Under the pieces are notes generated by a model. It searched no databases and was not told where the DNA came from. It saw only the letters and a program-made list of their open reading frames with translations. A DNA stretch of 13,551 nucleotides, taken from assembly GCA_036381835.1 (NCBI GenBank), contig DASVCA010000008.1, positions 1 through 13,551 on the forward strand, read 5' to 3'. Both the position numbers and the translations under genes were made by a program. This DNA is from DASULK01 sp036381835 (GTDB lineage Bacteria; Actinomycetota; Actinomycetes; Mycobacteriales; Micromonosporaceae). This document shows positions 1 to 5,058 of this stretch, one piece after another; the first letter of the stretch is position 1, and every line of letters starts with the position of its first letter.

Positions 1-1077
1 GGCCAGGTTGTGTGGCCGCCCGCAGCGGCGCGCCCGCTCCCGGGCGGCCAGGCAGGTATCGCGGTCCAAGCGGAGGACGTTCTCGTGCAGCGTACCCCGA
101 TCGATGCTGATCTCCAGGAAGTCGTCCGGTACGCATTGCCGGTCCTCGATCGCCCTGGTCAGCACCTGGACCATCTCGGTCCGGCCTTTGATCTCGGCGG
201 CGCGAGCCGGCTCGGTGCGCCGGGCGGTGACGCCGGGGAACAGGTCGCCGGGGGTGCGAAGCAGCACGCTGGTCTCGGCCAGCGAGGGCAGCACCTGCGA
301 GATGTAGCCGAGGAACGTCTCGTTCGGGCCGACGACGAGCACGCCCGTGGTGGCGAGCTGCTGCCGGTAGGTATAGAGCAGGTAGGCCGCCCGGTGCAGG
401 GCGACGGCGGTCTTCCCGGTGCCCGGGCCGCCCTGCACCACCAGTACGCCGTCGAGTGGGGCGCGGATGATGTGGTCCTGTTCGGCCTGGATGGTCTCCA
501 CGATGTCGCTCATCCGGCCGGTGCGCTGCGCGTTGAGGGCGGCGAGCAGCACCGTCTCGTTGGTGAGCGTGGCCTGTCCGGGCTGTGCCGCGGTCAGATC
601 GAGTACCTCGTCGTCGACGCTGAGGACCTTGCGTAGCCGGGTGCGGATGTGGCGGCGGCGCCGGACGCCGTCCGGCGCCGCCGCAGTGGCCAAGTAGAAG
701 GGGCGGGCTGCCGGGGCACGCCAGTCGATCAGCAGCGGACGGTAGTCGTCGGCGTCGTCGAAGATCCCGATCCGGCCGATGTAGCGGCGTTCGCCGTCGG
801 CGAGGTCGAGGCGCCCGAAGCAGAGCCCGTGTTCGATCGCGTCGAGCTGCGCCAACTGCTCGGTGTGGCGTGCGACGAGGCTTTCCCGTTCCGACCGTGC
901 CTGCGGGGTGCCGCCGGTCTCCCGCAGGGCCGCTGCCAACCGGTCCGCGGTCCGCGCCCGGAGCTCGTCCAGTCGGTCGTACAGCATCGAGACGTACGAC
1001 TGTTCGGCGGTGATCTCATCGGTAGCTGGGGACAGGTCGGAGGAGGCACCGGCTGCCAAACTGTCTCCCTTTCGCAT
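1..1077 (-). CDS. helD: HelD/HelR-type RNA polymerase recycling ATPase (UvrD-like helicase superfamily), N-terminal part
   Basis: This is the first 359 codons of a superfamily-I helicase-like ATPase; the rest lies beyond the left edge. HelD proteins enter stalled or idle RNA polymerase, strip nucleic acid and recycle the enzyme, and Streptomyces HelR also displaces rifamycins. Residues about 22-80 form the charged helical N-terminal arm typical of the family (EQSYVSMLYDRLDELR). It is followed by the conserved GRIGIF and LLIDWRAPAARPFY blocks (about 101-128) and the Walker A motif QGGPGTGKTAVALHRAAYLLY near 215-235. The start is uncertain. The ATG at 1077 has no ribosome binding site but lies 7 nt after a TATAAC box (1085-1090), which would suit a leaderless mRNA. 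An in-frame TTG at 1057-1059 lies 5 nt after AAAGGGAG. It lies 165 bp downstream of glyA on the same strand and could be partly co-transcribed. The full protein is usually about 700 residues; assignment to HelD rather than UvrD/Rep rests on the N-terminal arm and the DWRAP motif. Confidence 0.87.
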   Translation of the reverse strand, partial: MRKGDSLAAGASSDLSPATDEITAEQSYVSMLYDRLDELRARTADRLAAALRETGGTPQARSERESLVARHTEQLAQLDAIEHGLCFGRLDLADGERRYIGRIGIFDDADDYRPLLIDWRAPAARPFYLATAAAPDGVRRRRHIRTRLRKVLSVDDEVLDLTAAQPGQATLTNETVLLAALNAQRTGRMSDIVETIQAEQDHIIRAPLDGVLVVQGGPGTGKTAVALHRAAYLLYTYRQQLATTGVLVVGPNETFLGYISQVLPSLAETSVLLRTPGDLFPGVTARRTEPARAAEIKGRTEMVQVLTRAIEDRQCVPDDFLEISIDRGTLHENVLRLDRDTCLAARERARRCGRPHNLA

Positions 1078-1084
1078 GATGGGT

Positions 1085-1090
1085 GTTATA
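1085..1090 (-). promoter_or_regulatory. candidate -10 box of helD
   Basis: TATAAC on the minus strand ends 7 nt before the helD ATG. A start at or next to that ATG would give either a leaderless message or a roughly 20-nt leader carrying the AAAGGGAG site before the TTG at 1059. The -35 is poor: CAGGAA is 17 nt upstream. I saw no GGGGCTTGC-like rifamycin-associated element between helD and glyA. Confidence 0.35.
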
Positions 1091-1158
1091 CCCGTATATT
1101 GGGCGATTTCCTGTGCGGCGACTGGCAAAGATAGCGCAAGAAGCCACCGATGAAGAAA

Positions 1159-1214
1159 TCGCCGTTCGCGCGCCGGTCGCACCCGGATGGGCGCGGCCTG
1201 CCCGCGAACGGCGA
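1159..1214 (-). terminator. 12-bp inverted repeat between glyA and helD, candidate terminator
   Basis: TCGCCGTTCGCG (1159-1170) and CGCGAACGGCGA (1203-1214) are perfect complements around a 32-nt loop. The loop itself can form a short stem (GCACCC with GGGCGC, one mismatch). It starts 28 bp past the glyA stop. There is no T-run, as is common for GC-rich actinobacterial terminators. The inner arm shares five bases with a second hairpin (1102-1110 with 1155-1163), so it may instead belong to a helD leader switch. Confidence 0.45.
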
Positions 1215-1242
1215 CTCCCTGAATCGTCGGCGTCGACAGCCG

Positions 1243-2511
1243 TCAGGCGGCGGTGAAGCCCGGCATCGGATAGCCCGCCAGTAGGTCCCGCACCTCGCCG
1301 GCGATCCGTTCCAGCACCGCGTCGTCGTCCTTCCCGGCGGCGGCGATCGCCTCGTCCATCCAGGCCGCCACCTGCGGCATCTGCTCCTCGGTCAGGCCGC
1401 GGGTGGTCAGCGCGGCGGTGCCGAGCCGGATGCCGGAGGGGTCGAACGGCTTGCGCGGGTCATACGGCACGGTGTTGTAGTTCAGTTCGATGCCGGCCCG
1501 GTCAAGGGCCTTGGCCGCAGGCTTGCCGCCGATGCCCTTGCCGGTCAGGTCGACCAGGATCAGGTGGTTGTCGGTGCCGCCGGAGACCAGGTCGAAGCCG
1601 CGTTCGATCAGCGCGGCGGCCAGCGCCTTGGCGTTCGCCACCACCTGGTGGGCGTACCGTCGGAAGTCCTCCGTGGCCGCCTCCTTGAGCGCCACCGCGA
1701 TGCCGGCGGTGGTGTGGTTGTGCGGGCCGCCCTGCAGGCCAGGGAAGACGGCCTTGTCGATGGCGGCGGCGTGCTCGGCGGTGCACATGATCATGGCGCC
1801 GCGTGGACCGCGCAGTGTCTTGTGTGTGGTCGTGGTGATCACATCCGCGTGGCCGACCGGCGACGGGTGCGCGCCGCCCGCGATCAGGCCGGCGATGTGG
1901 GCGATGTCCGCCACCAGCACCGCGCCGACCTCCCGGGCGATCTCGGCGAAGCCGGGGAAGTCGATGGTCCGCGGCACCGCCGTACCGCCACAGAAGATCA
2001 CCTTCGGCCGTTCGCGCAGCGCCAGGTCCCGGACCTCGTTCAGATCGATCCGGCCGGTCTCCTGCGAGACGTTGTAGCGCACCGGGGTGAACCACTTGCC
2101 GGTGGCCGACACCGACCAGCCGTGGGTGAGGTGCCCGCCCATCGGCAGCGACATCCCCATCACCTTGTCACCCGGGGAGAGAAACGCCAGGTAGACGGCG
2201 AGGTTGGCGGGGGATCCGGAGTACGGCTGCACGTTGGCGTGCTCGACCCCGAAGACCGCCTTGGCCCGGTCGATCGCCAGCGTCTCGATCGGGTCGATGA
2301 GCTGCTGCCCCTCGTAGTAGCGCTTGCCGGCGTACCCCTCCGAGTACTTGTTGGTCAGCACCGTGCCGCAGGCCTCGAGCACGGCGGTAGAGACGTAGTT
2401 CTCCGAGGCGATCATCCGCAGCTTGTCGTGCTGGCGCCGGGCCTCGGCCTCGATCAGCTGGGCCAGCTGCGGGTCGGCCGCGGTCAGGCTGGGGATGGGT
2501 GGGGTGTGCAC
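1243..2511 (-). CDS. glyA: serine hydroxymethyltransferase
   Basis: This 422-residue cytoplasmic PLP enzyme interconverts L-serine plus tetrahydrofolate with glycine plus 5,10-methylene-THF, the main source of one-carbon units. Family blocks appear in order: MIASENYVS (33-41), NKYSEGYAGKRYYEG (54-68), MGGHLTHG (124-131), VADIAHIAGLIAGG (200-213), and the PLP-lysine motif TTTTHKTLRGPRG with the Schiff-base lysine at K231. Length matches the family (415-435). The start is a GTG at 2509-2511, with AGGAGG 7 nt upstream. The sequence around FCGGTAVPRTIDF resembles one of the two SHMT subtypes I recall from actinobacteria, so a second glyA elsewhere is plausible. The leader contains a ZTP riboswitch, tying expression to the purine/folate state. 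It is downstream of ilvD on the same strand but separated by 342 bp with its own promoter-like sequence, so it is probably not in one operon with ilvD. Confidence 0.96.
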   Translation of the reverse strand: MHTPPIPSLTAADPQLAQLIEAEARRQHDKLRMIASENYVSTAVLEACGTVLTNKYSEGYAGKRYYEGQQLIDPIETLAIDRAKAVFGVEHANVQPYSGSPANLAVYLAFLSPGDKVMGMSLPMGGHLTHGWSVSATGKWFTPVRYNVSQETGRIDLNEVRDLALRERPKVIFCGGTAVPRTIDFPGFAEIAREVGAVLVADIAHIAGLIAGGAHPSPVGHADVITTTTHKTLRGPRGAMIMCTAEHAAAIDKAVFPGLQGGPHNHTTAGIAVALKEAATEDFRRYAHQVVANAKALAAALIERGFDLVSGGTDNHLILVDLTGKGIGGKPAAKALDRAGIELNYNTVPYDPRKPFDPSGIRLGTAALTTRGLTEEQMPQVAAWMDEAIAAAGKDDDAVLERIAGEVRDLLAGYPMPGFTAA

Positions 2512-2583
2512 GAGTCGTCCTCCTCAGGGGCGGAAGCGGTCGGACCGATGGGCACCGGCCGGACCGGACGCTGGTCGACCGAG

Positions 2584-2655
2584 ACACCCAGGCGCGCGGT
2601 GCCCGGTCTGCGGTCGCTCCCCGGTGGTTGTCCACCTCGTCGCGCCAGTCGCGTT
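2584..2655 (-). promoter_or_regulatory. ZTP (pfl) riboswitch in the glyA leader
   Basis: Read on the minus strand, the leader shows the conserved pfl/ZTP aptamer elements in order: CGCGACTGGCG (about 2643-2653), then a GGTGG-ACAA-CCACC hairpin running into CCGGGGAGCGAC (about 2610-2630), then the hallmark CGCGCCTGGGTG near the 3' end (about 2584-2595). Known members of this class sit upstream of glyA, folD, purH and pfl genes and sense ZTP/ZMP, which build up when 10-formyl-THF is short; the ligand activates the gene. Here it lies 72 nt before the glyA GTG. I could not see a clear intrinsic terminator after it, so control of translation or a GC-rich terminator without a T-run is possible. Recognised by eye from the motif, not by a covariance search. 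Confidence 0.85.
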
Positions 2656-2662
2656 AACCCCG

Positions 2663-2668
2663 ATGCTA
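2663..2668 (-). promoter_or_regulatory. candidate -10 box of glyA
   Basis: TAGCAT (TANNNT type) on the minus strand would start transcription near 2655, exactly at the 5' edge of the ZTP aptamer. That placement is the main support. No good -35 hexamer is visible 16-19 nt upstream. Confidence 0.4.
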
Positions 2669-2731
2669 TCGGTCGCGTCGCCGGTTGCCGGGCACCGCCC
2701 GCAGCGGTCGGTACGGTGTGCGCGCCTGGTT

Positions 2732-2812
2732 CATGATCCACTCCACTTCACTGAAGTTGCGCTGACCAGGCCGGGAGGAAGGCCCGATTTCATCGAAATG
2801 GAGTGGATCATG
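2732..2812. repeat. palindromic element with 14-bp terminal inverted repeats in the ilvD-glyA interval
   Basis: CATGATCCACTCCA (2732-2745) and TGGAGTGGATCATG (2799-2812) are perfect inverted copies. Each copy runs inward into its own small palindrome: ACTTCACTGAAGT (2745-2757) and ATTTCATCGAAAT (2787-2799). The element therefore looks like two head-to-head copies of one ~26-bp unit, CATGATCCACTCCA-YTTC-N3-GAAR, around a short centre. It is more AT-rich than its surroundings. No flanking target-site duplication is evident. It may be a small interspersed repeat, a MITE-like remnant, or the terminator of ilvD. Confidence 0.7.
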
Positions 2813-2853
2813 GGATGGGACGCCCACGACGAGGTCGACGGTAGTGAGCAAGC

Positions 2854-4701
2854 TCAGTCAGGAACCCGGCGGTAGGCGCCGTCGCTGGCCGAGGTGGCCA
2901 TCGAGGCGTACGCCCGCAGCGCCGCCGACACCGGGCGCTGCCGGTCCACCGGCGTGTACGGCCGCTCCCGCTTCTCCTGAGCGACCCGACGTCGGGCGAG
3001 TTCCTCGTCCGGCACGTTCAACGCGATCGACCGGGCCGGGATGTCGATGACGATCTCGTCGCCGTCTTCGACCAGGGCGATCAGCCCGCCGCCGGCCGCC
3101 TCGGGTGAGACGTGCCCGATGGAGAGCCCGGAGGTGCCGCCGGAGAACCGACCGTCGGTGATCAGCGCGCAGGCCCGGCCCAGCCCCCGTCCCTTCAGGA
3201 ACGAGGTGGGGTAGAGCATCTCCTGCATGCCGGGGCCGCCCTTGGGGCCCTCGTACCGCACCACCACCACGTCACCGGCGACCACGTCGCCGCGCAGGAT
3301 CGCCGAGACCGTGTCCTCCTGCGACTCGTACACCTTGGCCGGGCCGCGGAAGGTCAGGCACTCCTGCGGCACCCCGGCGGTCTTGACCACGCAGCCGTCC
3401 GGGGCGAGGTTGCCGAAGAGGATGGCCAACCCGCCGTCAGCCGAGTAGGCGTGCGCGTTGTCCCGGATGCAGCCGTTCGCCGCGTCGGTGTCCAGCGTCG
3501 CCCACCGGTTGGTGGTGGAGAATGGCTCGGTGGTGCGCACCCCGCCGGGGGCCGCGTGGAACAGTTCCACCGCCTCCGGCAGCGCCGACCCGCCCCGGAT
3601 GTCCCAGTCGGCCAGCCACCGCTGCAGCGACGGGGAGTGCACCGCGTGCACATCCCGGTGCAGCAGCCCGGCCCGGTCCAGCTCGCCGAGGATCGCCGGG
3701 ATGCCGCCGGCCCGGTGCACATCCTCCATGTGGTATTTCGGCGAGTTCGGCGCGATCTTGGCCAGGCAGGGCACCCGGCGGGAGATGGCGTCGATGTCGG
3801 CGACGGTGAAGTCCAGTTCGGCCTCGCGGGCGGCGGCGAGCAGGTGCAGCACCGTGTTGGTCGACCCGCCCATCGCCACATCCAGCGCCATCGCGTTCTC
3901 GAACGCCGCCTTCGACGCGATCGACCGGGGCAGCACCGTCGCGTCGTCGCGGTCGTACCACCGCCTGGCCAGGTCGACGATCAGCCGGCCGGCGCGCTGG
4001 AACAGCGCGCGGCGGGCGGCATGGGTGGCCAGCGTCGAGCCGTTACCGGGCAGCGCCAGCCCGATCGCCTCGGTGAGGCAGTTCATCGAGTTGGCGGTGA
4101 ACATGCCCGAGCAGGAGCCGCAGGTCGGGCAGGCGGACCGCTCGATCGCGGCGAGCTGCTCGTCGGTGACCGCCTCGTTCGACGCGGCGATCATCGCGTC
4201 GATCAGGTCGATCTTGTCGTGGACGACGCCTTCGACCGCGACGGTCTTGCCCGCCTCCATCGGCCCGCCGGAGACGAAGACGGTCGGGATGTTGAGCCGC
4301 AGCGCGGCGAGCAGCATCCCCGGGGTGATCTTGTCGCAGTTGGAGATGCAGACCAGGGCGTCGGCGCAGTGCGCGTTGACCATGTACTCCACCGCGTCGG
4401 CGATCAGCTCCCGGCTGGGCAGCGAGTAGAGCATTCCGCCGTGCCCCATCGCGATCCCGTCGTCGACGGCGATGGTGTTGAACTCGCGGCCCACCCCACC
4501 GGCCTCGGCGACCGCCTCGGCGACCAGGGCGCCCATGTCCTTGAGGTGCACGTGGCCCGGTACGAACTGGGTGTAGCTGTTGGCGATCGCGACGATCGGC
4601 TTGCCGAAGTCGTCGTCGGTCATCCCGGTGGCCCGCCACAGGGCGCGGGCACCGGCCATCGTCCGACCGTGGGTGGAGGTCCTCGACCGCAGCTCAGGCA
4701 T
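2854..4701 (-). CDS. ilvD: dihydroxy-acid dehydratase
   Basis: This 615-residue enzyme performs the third common step of valine/isoleucine synthesis, dehydrating 2,3-dihydroxy-isovalerate or -methylvalerate to the 2-keto acid using a catalytic Fe-S cluster. Cluster and metal motifs are intact: CISNCDKITPGM with C122 and the metal-binding lysine K124, ACPTCGSCSGMFTANSMNCL with C194/C197, and the C-terminal block DGRFSGGTSGLSIGHVSPEA. Length equals E. coli IlvD (616). The reading frame stays open 75 codons further upstream to 4926, but that part crosses the ilvB attenuator on the other strand and resembles no IlvD, so I start at the ATG of MPELRSRTSTHGRTMAGARA (4699-4701). No Shine-Dalgarno stands at normal spacing; only GGGGA abuts the ATG. 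A leaderless or weakly led message is likely. It is divergent from ilvBNC. Confidence 0.96.
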   Translation of the reverse strand: MPELRSRTSTHGRTMAGARALWRATGMTDDDFGKPIVAIANSYTQFVPGHVHLKDMGALVAEAVAEAGGVGREFNTIAVDDGIAMGHGGMLYSLPSRELIADAVEYMVNAHCADALVCISNCDKITPGMLLAALRLNIPTVFVSGGPMEAGKTVAVEGVVHDKIDLIDAMIAASNEAVTDEQLAAIERSACPTCGSCSGMFTANSMNCLTEAIGLALPGNGSTLATHAARRALFQRAGRLIVDLARRWYDRDDATVLPRSIASKAAFENAMALDVAMGGSTNTVLHLLAAAREAELDFTVADIDAISRRVPCLAKIAPNSPKYHMEDVHRAGGIPAILGELDRAGLLHRDVHAVHSPSLQRWLADWDIRGGSALPEAVELFHAAPGGVRTTEPFSTTNRWATLDTDAANGCIRDNAHAYSADGGLAILFGNLAPDGCVVKTAGVPQECLTFRGPAKVYESQEDTVSAILRGDVVAGDVVVVRYEGPKGGPGMQEMLYPTSFLKGRGLGRACALITDGRFSGGTSGLSIGHVSPEAAGGGLIALVEDGDEIVIDIPARSIALNVPDEELARRRVAQEKRERPYTPVDRQRPVSAALRAYASMATSASDGAYRRVPD

Positions 4702-4760
4702 TCCCCAAGTGTGGCACCGACCCGACCGGCCGGGGCGCCCCGCAGCTGCGCGCGTCCACG

Positions 4761-4789
4761 GGTCGGGAATCAGGTGCCCTGACCCGACC
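4761..4789. repeat. bulged inverted repeat upstream of ilvD
   Basis: GGTCGGG (4761-4767), a 2-nt AA bulge, TCAGG (4770-4774), loop TGC, CCTGA (4778-4782) and CCCGACC (4783-4789) form a near-perfect 12-bp dyad. It is centred about 75 bp upstream of the ilvD ATG and close to the tandem CTCAGC sites. It could be a DNA operator for ilvD or an RNA hairpin if ilvD transcription starts further upstream. Confidence 0.4.
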
Positions 4790-4791
4790 CG

Positions 4792-4827
4792 CTCAGCATG
4801 TGAGAACAGTTGACTCAGCGCGTGAGA
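4792..4827. promoter_or_regulatory. two tandem CTCAGC-NN-GTGAGA sites, candidate operator
   Basis: CTCAGCATGTGAGA (4792-4805) and CTCAGCGCGTGAGA (4814-4827) agree at 12 of 14 positions, are each partly palindromic (CTCA-N5-TGAG), and are spaced 22 bp start to start, about two helical turns. The second lies in the ilvB promoter, overlapping the end of the -35 and the spacer, so a bound protein there should affect ilvB transcription. The binding protein is unknown. Confidence 0.45.
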
Positions 4828-4838
4828 TGCGTCAGGCT
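4810..4838 (+). promoter_or_regulatory. ilvBNC promoter
   Basis: TTGACT (4810-4815) and CAGGCT (4833-4838, close to the actinobacterial TAGGCT -10) are separated by 17 bp. Transcription starting 7-8 nt downstream would begin at A4846, the first base of the leader-peptide ATG. Confidence 0.6.
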
Positions 4839-4845
4839 TAGCCCC

Positions 4846-4881
4846 ATGCCGCCGATCAGCACCGCCCGAGTACTTACCTGA
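4846..4881 (+). CDS. ilv leader peptide MPPISTARVLT
   Basis: This is an 11-codon reading frame with codons for all three branched-chain amino acids: ATC at codon 4, and adjacent GTA-CTT at codons 9-10, just before ACC-TGA. GTA and CTT are uncommon codons in such GC-rich genomes, which fits stalling when charged tRNA-Val or tRNA-Leu is short. The TGA overlaps the first base of the following 11-bp hairpin, and an intrinsic terminator follows 27 nt after the stop. There is no ribosome binding site; the predicted transcription start coincides with the ATG, so translation is probably leaderless. Transcription attenuation by leader peptides is known for actinobacterial ilvB genes, including Corynebacterium ilvBNC. 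Confidence 0.75.
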   Translation: MPPISTARVLT

Positions 4882-4908
4882 GCGCACTCTCGACGCCGAG
4901 AGTGCGCT
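4881..4908 (+). promoter_or_regulatory. attenuator hairpin 1 (pause or antiterminator control)
   Basis: AGCGCACTCTC (4881-4891) pairs perfectly with GAGAGTGCGCT (4898-4908) around GACGCC. It begins on the last base of the leader-peptide stop, so a ribosome at the GTA-CTT or stop codons would block its 5' arm. By eye I could not find one long antiterminator. One alternative pairing is CTCTCG (4887-4892) with CGAGGG (4926-4931), which would break both this hairpin and the terminator. Confidence 0.65.
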
Positions 4909-4938
4909 GCCCCCGTGCCTGAGCACGAGGGCTTTTTT
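4909..4938 (+). terminator. ilvB attenuator terminator
   Basis: GCCCCCGTGC (4909-4918) pairs with GCACGAGGGC (4923-4932) with a single C-A mismatch around loop CTGA, followed by TTTTTT (4933-4938) and a second T-run at 4945-4950. It is a textbook intrinsic terminator lying between a promoter and the gene it serves, 120 bp before the ilvB start. Confidence 0.88.
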
Positions 4939-5058
4939 GTTGGCTTTTTTCGTCCCGATCCGGTGGAGATGTCACAGAAACCGGCCAGATCCGCGTGACA
5001 CTTCATGTCGAAGCCTTCGGAGCCTGCGATCCCCGACCCAGATGAAGGTCCAGCCGAG

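Noticed and set aside
10..636. 208-codon plus-strand frame opposite helD
   Set aside because: The minus strand there encodes the conserved HelD Walker A region; this frame is a shadow.
1078..1240. Rifamycin-associated element upstream of helD
   Set aside because: I looked for the GGGGCTTGC-type inverted repeat and did not find it.
2732..2812. Insertion sequence with terminal inverted repeats
   Set aside because: Only 81 bp, no coding capacity and no visible target-site duplication; reported as a repeat instead.
3112..4782. 556-codon plus-strand frame opposite ilvD
   Set aside because: Shadow frame of ilvD; composition-driven, no recognisable domain.
4702..4926. 75-codon N-terminal extension of ilvD
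   Set aside because: It crosses the ilvB promoter, leader peptide and terminator and has no IlvD-like sequence; the ATG at 4701 gives the normal family length.
5005..5058. Earlier ATG for ilvB
   Set aside because: No ribosome binding site and weak GC third-base bias; kept as an alternative start only.
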